64,000 nt of DNA, taken from Sporomusa ovata DSM 2662. Lineage in GTDB: Bacteria > Bacillota > Negativicutes > Sporomusales > Sporomusaceae. Numbering within the stretch: position 1 is the stretch's first letter; each line of letters begins with the position of its first letter. This document shows, piece by piece, positions 17,093-26,698 of this stretch. Under the pieces are notes generated by a model that worked only from the letters and a program-made list of their open reading frames with translations, made no database searches and was not told the DNA's origin. The position numbers were made by a program, and so were the translations under genes. The stretch spans positions 542,501 through 606,500 of the forward strand of contig NZ_ASXP01000001.1 of NCBI RefSeq assembly GCF_000445445.1, read 5' to 3'.

Positions 17093-17146
17093 AGATATGA
17101 TTAAAGACGCGAAAATGTGCTGGTTGGAAAGTGCGCTGGATTATAT
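17093..17146 (+). pseudogene. hicB fragment
   Basis: About 54 bases, encoding the DMIKDAKMCWLESALDY stretch of HicB, repeat hicB codons near 15559-15612 with only a few silent-type changes. The rest of the gene is absent. It shows that a second hicAB copy once lay here. Confidence 0.8.
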
Positions 17147-17574
17147 TAAATAAAGAAGGCTTGAAATATGAATATAAAGTGAACATGAATATATTAATAT
17201 CAAAGGACGAGAACACGAATAGCGTGTTTCTATGAGGACGATCCTAAAAAACGAACAATTTTATTTGATAAAGCAATGAGTATCATAACCAAGAATCTTG
17301 TCCCCGTACGACCGGACAGGAGCTTTCATCGAAGAGAACCTTCAAGAAAAAATAAATACCCGGTTAACAAAAAACGTCCTCTATAAAGTTATGTAAGTTA
17401 AGCTTTATGACATTGGTCTGACGTCCCTGAGTGTCCTTCTTTCTTTCCGGTAATCCAAAAATAGATTATATCATGGTTAGTTCTTCTATATAAGGGAACA
17501 ATAATGAGCGACTGCAATATGGCGGATTTCGCTATTGAAAAGATATGGATAGGTTCGATGGGAGAGAAGACATC
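17147..17574. other. Intergenic stretch with a possible transposase tail
   Basis: No intact gene is seen. An open frame near 17228-17386 (FYEDDPKKRTILFDKAMSII, then VPVRPDRSF) faintly resembles the basic tail of an IS4-type transposase, but I cannot support that firmly. The end of the stretch should hold the promoter of the next gene. Confidence 0.3.
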
Positions 17575-18135
17575 ATGGAAGCAGCGCGGGATTTACTCAT
17601 CCAAATTGGTGAGGCTCATGCTTTATATTTGCAGCTTAGCTATAACTACTGGATACAACATGCTTTGTTTACCTGGCAGTGGTGGTTTTTGCTGCTTATT
17701 CTGGTAATTCCCTGGTATTTTTGGTGGCTGATGGTAGACAAAAGGCGGCTGTTAGAAATTTGGTGTTATGGCGCGATGACTTTCATTGCAGTGCAAGCTG
17801 CAGATACAGCAGGAGTAGCCAATGCCTTATGGATGTACCCTATTAGATTGCTTCCTAAGTCTCCTCATATGTTGTCCATAGACATCACCATATTGCCAAT
17901 TATATTCATGCAGATTTACCAGTCCTATTCGCAATGGAAGGCATTCATAATCGCCTCATTCATCATGGCGGCATGTTTGGCGTTTATAGCTGAACCAATT
18001 TTAGTTTGGATGGGCATCTATGAACTTTTGAATTGGAAGTATTATTATAGCTTTCCAATATATATTCTCATCACAGTAACGTTAAAATGCATCATGGAGA
18101 CTATAAAATCTCTACAACAAAAAAATGCTACCTGA
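17575..18135 (+). CDS. Polytopic membrane protein (CBO0543-like)
   Basis: This protein of about 186 residues has five or so hydrophobic helices. The first (WWFLLLILVIPWYFWWLMVD) is followed by KRRLLEIWCYG, a pattern I associate with the CBO0543 family of Firmicute membrane proteins of unknown function. The ATG at 17575 has GGAGAG eight bases upstream; an ATG at 17545 is also open. The gene overlaps the open frame of its neighbour, so the two are probably co-transcribed. Confidence 0.65.
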   Translation: MEAARDLLIQIGEAHALYLQLSYNYWIQHALFTWQWWFLLLILVIPWYFWWLMVDKRRLLEIWCYGAMTFIAVQAADTAGVANALWMYPIRLLPKSPHMLSIDITILPIIFMQIYQSYSQWKAFIIASFIMAACLAFIAEPILVWMGIYELLNWKYYYSFPIYILITVTLKCIMETIKSLQQKNAT

Positions 18136-18169
18136 TAATTACTTGAATTACTGCTTTAAGGAGCATATC

Positions 18170-19411
18170 ATGAGCGTTAGCTATACCCCACGCCGAAAAA
18201 GATTAGGCCTCTCAAGATTTGATACGATGCAGATGCATGTGAGACATCCATTGATTGTCGTGTGGTGGGCAGCGTCTTTTGTCGGCTTTGGTCAGATGAT
18301 GGTCGGCAGTTATGTGAAAGGCTACCTGCTGGTAATCTTGGAAATTATCATCAATGTACAAACAAAGCTGAACCTGGCAATAATTTATTCGTTCACCGGA
18401 CAGTTTGAGCTGGCGAAAGAGGTTGTGGATTCCAGATGGCTTTTGGGCTATGTTCTCGTTTACGTGTACGGCTTATGGGATTCCTATAATCTTACCGTGA
18501 ACACCAACAAGCTGGCAGTACTTGCAGCCAGAGAAAAGGCTCCGATTGATGTCTTCAAAATGGTACCGTTCAGCATCAACTATCTGGATAAAAGAGTACC
18601 TTGGGTCAGCATATTTTGGAGCTTTGTGTTGCCGGGCTTAGGACATATGTACGTGCTTCGAATGGCTACTGGATATTTTTTAATTATCTTCTGGTTCCTT
18701 TGTGCCTACTATTCGCATTTTTTGCAAGTTTTTCAGTGTACCTTCCTGGGAGATTTCAGCCAAGCTATTGCCATCGCCGATCCGCAATGGTTACTATTCA
18801 TGCCGTCTATTTACGGCTATGCGGCGTACGAAGCCTACTCTTCTACAGTAGAACTTAATAAGATTTTTGATATAGAGTTACGTGAATTCATCGAGAAAAG
18901 ATACCAGGCGCTTGCATTAGAACTTCCCAGATTGAAAGCAGAAGAGGAGGAAGAGATGTTAATTACAGCAACTTTTGATCATTCGCAATTTGTTGAATTG
19001 GCCATAACTGAATTAGAAGAGAAGGGCATTGCTAGAGAAAAAATTTTGGCTATCCCGCTTGTACAGGAACGTAAGGACTTTGCCATTTTAGATACTATCC
19101 ACCGGGCAGACGGGGTAAGTATCTTTGATTCTGCCTCAGTGTTTGCCACCACCGGCATGACGCTAGGGGTCATCTACGGCTTCGTCTGGCACTGGGGACC
19201 GATAATCTGGGGGTTGATTGGTCTAATTGTGGGAACAGCTGTAGGGATCGTTTTGGATTATATATTGACCAAGCGAAAGCTTTCCACTGAAAGAAAAGCC
19301 AAGGTCTCGGAACTTGTGCTTATAGTAAGTTGTGAAAAAACGCAAAGTGATTTGGTGGAGACAGTTCTGCGCAACAATACTGCCTTTGGGGTCGGCAAAG
19401 TAATTGCGTGA
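18170..19411 (+). CDS. Membrane protein with duplicated TM2-like unit
   Basis: This 413-residue protein starts MSVSYTPRRKR after AAGGAG. Two related membrane units are visible: GFGQMMVGSYVKGYLLVILE and, about 130 residues later, GLGHMYVLRMATGYFLIIFW, both like the glycine-turn pair of TM2 domains. The C-terminal third is soluble with a glycine-rich hydrophobic pair (GLIGLIVGTAVGIVLDY) and resembles stress-type or lipid-associated proteins. Function unknown. It follows another membrane protein directly. Confidence 0.65.
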   Translation: MSVSYTPRRKRLGLSRFDTMQMHVRHPLIVVWWAASFVGFGQMMVGSYVKGYLLVILEIIINVQTKLNLAIIYSFTGQFELAKEVVDSRWLLGYVLVYVYGLWDSYNLTVNTNKLAVLAAREKAPIDVFKMVPFSINYLDKRVPWVSIFWSFVLPGLGHMYVLRMATGYFLIIFWFLCAYYSHFLQVFQCTFLGDFSQAIAIADPQWLLFMPSIYGYAAYEAYSSTVELNKIFDIELREFIEKRYQALALELPRLKAEEEEEMLITATFDHSQFVELAITELEEKGIAREKILAIPLVQERKDFAILDTIHRADGVSIFDSASVFATTGMTLGVIYGFVWHWGPIIWGLIGLIVGTAVGIVLDYILTKRKLSTERKAKVSELVLIVSCEKTQSDLVETVLRNNTAFGVGKVIA

Positions 19412-19426
19412 TAAGTAGATGATGGA

Positions 19427-19464
19427 GTGACATGGGAACGTTTCTATTTTGGGCAATATTAGAG
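19427..19464. repeat. Short dispersed repeat (REP-like), copy 2
   Basis: This is a second copy of the block at 14965-15006, with the same order of GTGACAT, GGGAACGTTTCT and GGCAATATTAGAG. It lies between converging genes. Confidence 0.45.
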
Positions 19465-19533
19465 TGACGAAAAAGGAACATCTCTGAGTGTCCTTCCTTA
19501 AATCGTGAGGTCCTGCCTCTGCTCGAACATATT

Positions 19534-21237
19534 TTATGTACCATTAAAGTAAATTTCAGCTATTTTTTCCGCTGTACGGGTTGATAGCGCCTGGGTTGTC
19601 AGTGTAGGATTTGGCCCGCCCAAACCGTTATAGAGTACACTATTGTCTGTGATAAACAGCCTTTTTACCTGAAGAGCTTCACAATTGCGATCAACAACAT
19701 ATCCCATACGCATCGTACTTTGTATATGAACAAATAGATAAGGGGCACAGTCGGAACGAATAATTTTCTTAGCGCCTGCATTCTTGAGGATATCGGCTGC
19801 AATCGTAGCCAGCGTATCTTTTTTTTGTTTATCCTTGTTACTTGGTCGATGGTTAATTGTTGGTATTGAACCATGCTCATCCTTAAGTAGGGAGGTAAGG
19901 GTAATTTCATTTTTCTGATTAACTTCATCATCAGTAAATATCAAAAGACTTAGCATCCTTGGATAGTCCAACATCAATTCTATCAGTTCCTGACCGACGA
20001 TTTTTCCTTTGATATCCCAAGGCTCTTCTGTTTTTGGGCGACGTAAAAAATTATATTCTTTACTTAAGGTAAATTGTAATGAAGAAAACAATCCCGGACT
20101 TAACCCCAATCCTTGAATAACGCCTACACCCGGATAATCAAATCTTACAGCTGAATTTTGTCCCACATATGATTTTACATCAAGCGTGCCTAATATGTTT
20201 AGCAAAACCTGCTCATCAAATACGCCAGATACACAGTCGAACCAATGGGTTGTAAGTCCTTTTCCAACCCACGGATTGTCCGGTAATTTTGAATTCAACC
20301 AAAGACGAGGAGTTTCAATGGCACCGGCGGCTAAGATAACTGTTTTTGCCTTGAACTCACCCGTTTCTCCCGTCCATGTATTCCGGCATCTGACACCTAC
20401 AGCCTTTAACCCTTTTTCTCCGGCTTCGGTCAAAATTTTTGTTACAAAGGTGTTTGGCCTCACCGCTACCATCCCTGTATCCAAAGCAAGTGGAATATAA
20501 CTGACCAATGTTGAGCGTTTGGCCGTTTTTTTTATTGTGGGACCAATGTGACAGCCGTTAATACAGTGACCGCAGAGCGTACACCCTAGGTTTTTACCGT
20601 CAAACGTAAAAGTCGGATCGTTTATATTTGGATCAATGGGTAAAATCGCATTTAGTTGGGGACGATATCCCGGACTCGTCACATTTCGTGTTTTTAAAAG
20701 TGGCCACCCGGCTTTTTTAGCACCATAAAAGAACAATTCCTCTTTTGCTGTCATTGGTGCAATCGTTACAGGAAGTGTTGCCTCCACTTTTTCATAATAG
20801 GGGATCAGTTCGCGATAGGAGATTGGCCAAGCGTCTTCTACTGCAGATGGGTACGCCCGCGGTGAATTCCCGAAATAGAGCAGTGTGGTGCCGCCAACCC
20901 CGGCGCTTTGCCAAATAAACCCGCCATGGGGAACATGTCGCAACCAAGGTGTTTTTTTTCTATCTGCCTGGCCCCAACGAAATCTGCCTGTTACATAGTT
21001 ATTTATATCATCTTCGCGATTTGTGAAGTGTTTAGCTAAGAGTTCGTTGCTTAAATTTTCCGGATCAGTATCGCAAACAGCACCTTGTTCCTTATTTGGA
21101 TTAGGCCATTGTTTATGTCCATACCACGGTCCTGCTTCAAGTAATAATACTTTTAGGCCCTTTTCACCAAGTTCTTTGGCAGCAACAGGACCGCCTCCAC
21201 CCGCTCCAATGATGATAACATCAGCGTCATATGTCAT
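19534..21237 (-). CDS. GMC-family FAD oxidoreductase
   Basis: This 567-residue flavoenzyme of the glucose-methanol-choline family has an FAD fold VIIIGAGGGGPVAAKELGEKG at the N-terminus. The C-terminal GMC block includes NGLGGPNPTLTTQALS. A cysteine cluster, CTLCGHCINGC, lies near residue 220 and is typical of the gluconate-dehydrogenase-like large subunits. The substrate is unknown. The gene follows, by 11 bases, a gene for a subunit-3-like protein, so they probably form one enzyme. Confidence 0.85.
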   Translation of the reverse strand: MTYDADVIIIGAGGGGPVAAKELGEKGLKVLLLEAGPWYGHKQWPNPNKEQGAVCDTDPENLSNELLAKHFTNREDDINNYVTGRFRWGQADRKKTPWLRHVPHGGFIWQSAGVGGTTLLYFGNSPRAYPSAVEDAWPISYRELIPYYEKVEATLPVTIAPMTAKEELFFYGAKKAGWPLLKTRNVTSPGYRPQLNAILPIDPNINDPTFTFDGKNLGCTLCGHCINGCHIGPTIKKTAKRSTLVSYIPLALDTGMVAVRPNTFVTKILTEAGEKGLKAVGVRCRNTWTGETGEFKAKTVILAAGAIETPRLWLNSKLPDNPWVGKGLTTHWFDCVSGVFDEQVLLNILGTLDVKSYVGQNSAVRFDYPGVGVIQGLGLSPGLFSSLQFTLSKEYNFLRRPKTEEPWDIKGKIVGQELIELMLDYPRMLSLLIFTDDEVNQKNEITLTSLLKDEHGSIPTINHRPSNKDKQKKDTLATIAADILKNAGAKKIIRSDCAPYLFVHIQSTMRMGYVVDRNCEALQVKRLFITDNSVLYNGLGGPNPTLTTQALSTRTAEKIAEIYFNGT

Positions 21238-21248
21238 TTGTACCCTTC

Positions 21249-21938
21249 CTATTCAGTAAAGTTATCGCTTAAATGGCCTCGATAGCCATGATAGCCCATG
21301 GAAGGACCTGGATATCCAATTTGTCTCCAGATCGCGGGGAACTGTTCCATTTCACGCTCTTCAGGCGTCTCCAAACGGCTGGAACCATAACCAGACCATT
21401 CTGAATAGTATCCGCTTGTGGCTAGCATGGTTATGATACTGATTGTGGCAAGTACAGCTCCCGGATTATTGCGAAAAGGGATGGGTAAGTTTGCAAGATT
21501 AACTTCTAGCTGTTCCAATAGCAGGATTGACCGACAGCGATCCTCTGTATGAAGTGCGGCAAATATACCTTTTTCAGACGCTGCTAAGGCGTCTACCGGT
21601 TTTTTATTTTCCCCTTTTAAAATGAGTTGTCTGGCCGCTTCATTAAGTAATGAGGCAGTTATATTGGCGAGATAGAACGGAACAGTTATTAGAACAAGTT
21701 TAAGCGAAATAAAATGGTTCAGAATATATATTTGAAATTGATCTGTATGTAATTCCAATGCTCCATTATTGTTATCAGCAGCTTGTTTTTCAGTAACTTC
21801 GTCGGTATGTGGTACGATTGTTTCTGCTAACGCTTCAAAAACGGCTTTGCTCTGCGGCAGAACATCTTTTCCTTGGATGAGAAACTGAGCCAGTTCAACG
21901 ATTTGTTTAATAAAATTCCAAATCATTTTGCCCCCCAT
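21249..21938 (-). CDS. Gluconate 2-dehydrogenase subunit 3-like protein
   Basis: This 229-residue protein carries FEALAETIVPHTDE, the N-terminal signature of the gluconate 2-dehydrogenase small-subunit family. A hydrophobic stretch lies near residues 75-95, and the C-terminus is rich in Gly and Tyr (SGYYSEWSGYGSSR). It probably partners the GMC oxidoreductase encoded next. No twin-arginine signal is visible. Confidence 0.7.
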   Translation of the reverse strand: MGGKMIWNFIKQIVELAQFLIQGKDVLPQSKAVFEALAETIVPHTDEVTEKQAADNNNGALELHTDQFQIYILNHFISLKLVLITVPFYLANITASLLNEAARQLILKGENKKPVDALAASEKGIFAALHTEDRCRSILLLEQLEVNLANLPIPFRNNPGAVLATISIITMLATSGYYSEWSGYGSSRLETPEEREMEQFPAIWRQIGYPGPSMGYHGYRGHLSDNFTE

Positions 21939-22069
21939 TTTTTTCTCTCAAAAAATAACTTTCTTTACTTAGCAAAAATTACTTTGTACAGTATTCACGA
22001 TAGTATTCGTCAACTTCTACAATAATATTATAAATATGGACTTGACTACTAATATTGAGGAAAAATAGC

Positions 22070-22114
22070 AAAACTAAAAAGAAGCATATGCCGCCAAATG
22101 GCAGTTATGCTTCT
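22070..22114 (-). terminator. Terminator of the IclR-amidohydrolase unit
   Basis: On the minus strand AGAAGCATA pairs with TATGCTTCT (arms 22106-22114 and 22080-22088), with an inner GCC/GGC, followed by TTTTTAGTTTT. Confidence 0.85.
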
Positions 22115-22200
22115 CAGTGAACTCGTTTCAGTTAGCTGAAACATCGGGGATTCAGGTGGAGAGTCTACTCCAACTGAATTAACGCCGCCTGTAGAGGCGG
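22115..22200 (-). other. Three-stem structured segment after the amidohydrolase
   Basis: Three hairpins lie side by side: 22125-22131 with 22136-22142, 22150-22155 plus 22157-22161 with 22168-22172 plus 22174-22179, and 22185-22190 with 22195-22200. Together with the terminator beyond, they look like a structured RNA 3' end or the right end of an IS605-type unit. No coding sequence is present. Confidence 0.45.
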
Positions 22201-22251
22201 GAGTCTTAACTCGTGTTCTAAGATAAATACAGCAAAGGTTCATATTAAGTA

Positions 22252-23496
22252 TCATAAGTCCTCGCTGTTTGATGCTAACTCCTTTAGGGTACCTTCCAAT
22301 AGCTGCGCAGCCTTTGCTATAACGTCCCAATCGGACTCCTCTGCAGGAGAATGGCTAATACCTCCTATGCTAGGCACAAAAATCATACCTGTAGGTATAT
22401 GTTGGGCAAATATCATTGCGTCATGCCCTGCCCAACTGGGCATTTTTTTGCAGGTTATTTTTAGCTGTTTCCCTATATTGCAAATAGAATGGATCACTTT
22501 ATCATCCATAGGGATAGGAGGTACTTGATTTTCTGTTATTATATCCACATTTACCTTATAATCCTTCTGAATTTCTCTCAATTTCCCTATAATTTCTTTT
22601 CGAACTCCTTCAAGCCTGACGACATCTTCGGACCGAATTTCAATAGTCAGTCTAACCTCTCCCGGAACCACGTTTTCAGCATTAGGCCAAACATCCAGTT
22701 TGCCGACAGTAGCAACATAATTTCCCTTTGCTGCCAAAGCCTGATTATATATGTAAGATATGAGAGAAGCGGCTGCAACTAAAGCATCCTGACGAAGCTC
22801 CATGGAAGTCGTACCTGCATGATTGGCATTTCCACGTATGTTCAGGACAAGCCTGCTGATACCAACAATGGCAGACACTACTCCAACTGCCATACCTGCT
22901 TGTTCAAGTATTCCTCCCTGTTCTACATGAAGCTCAATAAAGCAAAAACCGTTCTGAAAAAAGGAGTCCTTACTAAATGGCTTTTCTCCCAATCCCATCT
23001 CTTTGAGAAATCCTAAAAGCGAATTACCGGATGCATCGATAAAACTTTCGGGATTTTTTTCGCTAAATTCACCAAGCATTGCCCGGCTGCCAAAACAAAC
23101 CGTTCCAAACCGTGTTCCTTCTTCTTCAATAAAGGCAATCACCTGTACGGTTCTTAATGGACGCCAGTTCTGTTCATGCCAACTACGTACACATTCCACA
23201 GCAGCAATTATCCCCAATGCCCCATCAAAAGCTCCGCCGTTCAGCACAGTATCAAGATGTGAACCACTGACAACAGCAAGCAGAGATTGGTCGCGCCCTG
23301 CATAGGTTCCAATTAAATTACCAATCGAATCGATTTCAACTTCCATACCGGCCGTTTCCATAAAGGAGCTAATCAATACCTGTGCCTGCCTAAATTCAGG
23401 AGAAAAAGATATCCGGGTAATGCCGCCTGCTTCATTTTGACCAATAACTTTTAATTTTTCGAAAGATTGCCGAATTTGCGCTAAATCAATGCTCAT
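22252..23496 (-). CDS. M20-family N-carbamoyl-amino-acid amidohydrolase
   Basis: This 414-residue metal-dependent amidohydrolase belongs to the hydantoinase/carbamoylase branch of family M20. Metal-ligand motifs visible are GSHLDTVLNGGAFDG, IEEEGTRFG and ELHVEQGG, with a later SWAGHDAM. Family members hydrolyse N-carbamoyl amino acids, allantoate or ureidoglycolate-type substrates. It lies 10 bases after the IclR gene and is divergent from a Liv-type transporter, so it probably acts on the imported compound. Confidence 0.88.
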   Translation of the reverse strand: MSIDLAQIRQSFEKLKVIGQNEAGGITRISFSPEFRQAQVLISSFMETAGMEVEIDSIGNLIGTYAGRDQSLLAVVSGSHLDTVLNGGAFDGALGIIAAVECVRSWHEQNWRPLRTVQVIAFIEEEGTRFGTVCFGSRAMLGEFSEKNPESFIDASGNSLLGFLKEMGLGEKPFSKDSFFQNGFCFIELHVEQGGILEQAGMAVGVVSAIVGISRLVLNIRGNANHAGTTSMELRQDALVAAASLISYIYNQALAAKGNYVATVGKLDVWPNAENVVPGEVRLTIEIRSEDVVRLEGVRKEIIGKLREIQKDYKVNVDIITENQVPPIPMDDKVIHSICNIGKQLKITCKKMPSWAGHDAMIFAQHIPTGMIFVPSIGGISHSPAEESDWDVIAKAAQLLEGTLKELASNSEDL

Positions 23497-23506
23497 CCTA
23501 ACTCCC

Positions 23507-24277
23507 TTATTTTAAAAAATTATTTGATATTTGATTTGCAATTTCTGTAAGATCCGCAAGTAAACTATCTTTAATATTTATAAGGTTGTTAACAAAAAAG
23601 GTTGAACTAACTGTTGCGATTAATTGATTGCTTTGATTCAATATAGGTACGGCCATACTACTGACACCAAGTTCAAATTCTTCAATTTCCGAAGCATATT
23701 TGTTTTGGCGTATTTCATCAAGATTTTTTATTAAAGCCTCTTCAGACATAATCGTATGAGGTGTATATTTTTTGAATTCGAGGTGCTTTATTGATAGCTT
23801 ATTATTGTCATAAAGGTTGTAGAGTATAAGTAATTTTCCCGAAGATGTAGCATATAAGGGCAAAGATGAATATTCAGATAAAATGATGGTATAGGCTGTA
23901 TTGCTTGGATAAGCGCAGTATATAGAATAAATTTGATGTTGATTGACTAGTTGTAAACTTGCAGTAACATGATATTTTTCGGCAACATTATCCACATAGG
24001 ATTTGGCAGAGGTGATATAACTTTCTACTTGTTTTTGGATGATATTGGCCTTGCCAATAAAATAAAATCCTAAGCTATATAAATTATTTATTTTGTCATG
24101 GATCAATAATCCATTGACTGTTAATGTATTAATAAGACCACGTGTCGTATTGATATTTAATTGTACTCGTTGACTGATATCATTTAAAGATAAATGATGT
24201 GAAGTATCATTGAAACAATTTAATATATCTATGGATCGTTGAACCGATTGAATTATTTTTGTCGATTGATTTAACAT
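23507..24277 (-). CDS. IclR-family transcriptional regulator
   Basis: This regulator of about 256 residues has an N-terminal winged helix (SVQRSIDILNCFND, LSLNDISQRVQLNINTTRG) and the IclR effector domain with the typical YATSSGKLLIL and ELGVSSMAVPIL segments. The ATG at 24277 is preferred because GGGGAGG precedes it; an ATG 15 bases further upstream is also open. It is transcribed divergently from the transporter operon and likely controls both directions. Confidence 0.88.
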   Translation of the reverse strand: MLNQSTKIIQSVQRSIDILNCFNDTSHHLSLNDISQRVQLNINTTRGLINTLTVNGLLIHDKINNLYSLGFYFIGKANIIQKQVESYITSAKSYVDNVAEKYHVTASLQLVNQHQIYSIYCAYPSNTAYTIILSEYSSLPLYATSSGKLLILYNLYDNNKLSIKHLEFKKYTPHTIMSEEALIKNLDEIRQNKYASEIEEFELGVSSMAVPILNQSNQLIATVSSTFFVNNLINIKDSLLADLTEIANQISNNFLK

Positions 24278-24447
24278 AAAATACCTCCCCATAAGAATAA
24301 ACGAATATTACCCAGATTATAACTTGAATAATGTAAAAAATACACAACAAATATCTTAAAGCCTATTGTTTGGCTGTAGAAAAAGGAATTCGCTTTTCCC
24401 ACAGGGATTTTCAAAATCGCTACCGTTTGCCAGAAGTAAAATAGTTA

Positions 24448-24476
24448 TTGACAAATATAATGTAGCATGGTATAAC
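24448..24476 (+). promoter_or_regulatory. Promoter of the Liv-type transporter operon
   Basis: A consensus -35 TTGACA (24448-24453) and -10 TATAAC (24471-24476) with 17-bp spacing lie in the divergent region between the IclR gene and livJ. The remainder of 24278-24610 has no gene and presumably holds the IclR operator. Confidence 0.75.
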
Positions 24477-24610
24477 AAACTTGTCAAACGATATTGCAAA
24501 CAAAAAAACTACATTGTCGTCAAAATTTGAGGGGGTGGCTTGATTAAATACCAGAAAATACTAGTTATAACAAGGAATTCAGAAAAAAATTAAGTGGAGG
24601 AAATGTTACT

Positions 24611-25735
24611 ATGAAAAAAACGTTAATAGTATTGTCAGCGTGTTTAATGATTGCTTCCCTGTTTATATTTGGCTGTAGCTCTGCAAAATCCGATTCGATT
24701 AAAATAGGTGTTGCAATTCCGTTAACCGGCGCTAGTGCACAAGACGGCGAAGCGATTAAGAATGGTGTAAAATTGGCCACTAAATTAATTAATGACCAGG
24801 GTGGAATTAATGGTAAAAAGATTGAATTAGTAGTGGAAGATGATAAAGGAGATCCCTCAGAAGCGGCAACAGTTGCTAATAAATTAGCGCAGGATAAAGA
24901 TATTTCTGCCATTGTTGGGCATTTTAACAGTTCCTGCACCTTAGCTGCTGCGCCAATCTATAACCAAGTCGGGGTAGTTCACGTATCACCTGGTTCAAGT
25001 GCAGCTGCAGTCAGTAAAGCTGGTGATTATACTTTTCGTGTAATTACGACAGATGCAGTTCAAGGAAGTTCATTAATGAATTGGGCAGTAAAAGATTTAG
25101 GTTATAAAAATATTGCTATCGTCTATGAAAATACAGATTATGGTGCAGGATTAGCAGAGGTAGTTTCCAAAGCTGCCGGTGATTTAAATACTAATATTGT
25201 CGCCAAAGAAGCTTATGAAGTTGGCTCAACCGATTTTAGCACTGTTTTAACCAAGATTGCCAATAGCAATGCAGATGTTATTATTGTTGGTGGTCTATAC
25301 AATGAAACAGCTCTGATTGCAAAACAGAAAAACAATTATGGTTTAAGTAAAATGCAAATTATGGGTGTTGATGCAATTTATTCTGATGCTTTGATTAAAT
25401 TAGGTGGGGCTGCAGTAAATGGTGTTAAGCTGACAGGTTATTTCTCAGAAGTAAGTAAGGACCCTGTAACACAAAATTTTGTTAGTAAATATAAGGAAGC
25501 TTATAATAATACGCCAAGCACCTATGCTGCATATGGCTATGACGCTACCTTGGTAATTATTGATTCGATCAAAAAAGCCGGTATTGATCGCAAAGCAATC
25601 CGGGATCATATGGCTACTATCAAGGATTTAAAAGGAGCAACCGGCAGCAATAGTTTTGATGAAAATGGAGATGTTATTAAACAACCATTACGCTTAGTCA
25701 TACAAGATGGGAAATTTACTATAACTGAAAAATAG
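24611..25735 (+). CDS. ABC transporter substrate-binding lipoprotein (LivJ family)
   Basis: This is a 374-residue periplasmic-binding-type lipoprotein. The signal peptide ends in a lipobox, LFIFGC, with the cysteine at position 22. The mature part has the LivJ-type start SIKIGVAIPLTGASAQDG and the segment GHFNSSCTLAAAPIY, which includes the alpha-amino-acid-binding serine-containing loop. The substrate is an amino acid or an analogue. It opens a five-gene transporter set. Confidence 0.92.
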   Translation: MKKTLIVLSACLMIASLFIFGCSSAKSDSIKIGVAIPLTGASAQDGEAIKNGVKLATKLINDQGGINGKKIELVVEDDKGDPSEAATVANKLAQDKDISAIVGHFNSSCTLAAAPIYNQVGVVHVSPGSSAAAVSKAGDYTFRVITTDAVQGSSLMNWAVKDLGYKNIAIVYENTDYGAGLAEVVSKAAGDLNTNIVAKEAYEVGSTDFSTVLTKIANSNADVIIVGGLYNETALIAKQKNNYGLSKMQIMGVDAIYSDALIKLGGAAVNGVKLTGYFSEVSKDPVTQNFVSKYKEAYNNTPSTYAAYGYDATLVIIDSIKKAGIDRKAIRDHMATIKDLKGATGSNSFDENGDVIKQPLRLVIQDGKFTITEK

Positions 25736-25754
25736 TATTAGAGGGGAGCTCTAC

Positions 25755-26633
25755 ATGTTTTTTCAACAATTGATAAATGGAATTACTGTTGGTGGGAGTT
25801 ATGCATTGATTGCCCTTGGCTATACTATGGTTTACGGAATTCTGAAAATAGTAAATTTCGCCCATGGCGATGTATTTATGATTGGTTCATTTTTAGGATT
25901 GTTCTGCATGCAGGTATTGGGAATGCCATATATGGTGGCATTCCCCGTAGCCGCTATTGCAACTGCGGTTATGGGGATCTTGATCGAACGTGTTGCCTAT
26001 CGCCCTATTCGTGTGGCTGATAGTCTGGCGGTTATGATCAGTGCACTAGGAGTATCCATTTTTTTAGAGAATTTGGCAATGGTATTATGGGGAACCGGTA
26101 CCCATGCTTTCAGCGGCATAAGCGGTATTACAATCACCACCTACGAATTTAACAAGGTGATTTTATCTAATATCCAAATTGGGGTTATTGTTTTATCTAT
26201 TTTGTTGATGATAGGCCTGTATTTTATCGTAAATAAAACCAAAATCGGTGTTGCTATGAGGGCAACCTCACATAGTATTAAATCCGCAAAATTAATGGGA
26301 ATTAATACAGATCGAATTATCTCCTTTACCTTTGGAATTGGCTCCGCGTTAGCGTGTATAGCCGGTATGTTAGTGGGGATCTATTATGATGCGGTATATC
26401 CGTTAATCGGATATTCTTATGGCTTGAAGGCCTTCGCTGCTGCTGTTCTTGGCGGAATTGGCAGTATACCAGGTGCAATGCTTGGCGGTTTTGTAATGGG
26501 TATTGTCGAAACTCTTGGGGCATCCTACATTTCCACCGGGTATAGAGATGCATTTGCGTTTGCTATTTTAATCATTGTATTAATCTTTCGGCCCGCCGGT
26601 ATTTTAGGTAAAAAAGAAATCGATAAAGTATGA
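25755..26633 (+). CDS. livH: Branched-chain amino-acid-type ABC permease LivH
   Basis: This 292-residue permease of the LivH family has about eight membrane helices. Typical segments are LIALGYTMVYGILKIVNFAHGD and AAVLGGIGSIPGAMLGG. It is translated from GAGGGGAG and lies 19 bases after the binding-protein gene. Confidence 0.93.
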   Translation: MFFQQLINGITVGGSYALIALGYTMVYGILKIVNFAHGDVFMIGSFLGLFCMQVLGMPYMVAFPVAAIATAVMGILIERVAYRPIRVADSLAVMISALGVSIFLENLAMVLWGTGTHAFSGISGITITTYEFNKVILSNIQIGVIVLSILLMIGLYFIVNKTKIGVAMRATSHSIKSAKLMGINTDRIISFTFGIGSALACIAGMLVGIYYDAVYPLIGYSYGLKAFAAAVLGGIGSIPGAMLGGFVMGIVETLGASYISTGYRDAFAFAILIIVLIFRPAGILGKKEIDKV

Positions 26634-26698
26634 TGAGTTAATTTTTTTTTTGTTTTGATTGTATTTATGCCGCTTGACGGGGCAGAATGGAGGCTACA

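Noticed and set aside
17228..17386. Possible IS4-type transposase tail
   Set aside because: The resemblance is limited to a short basic segment; no catalytic motifs or inverted repeats are visible.
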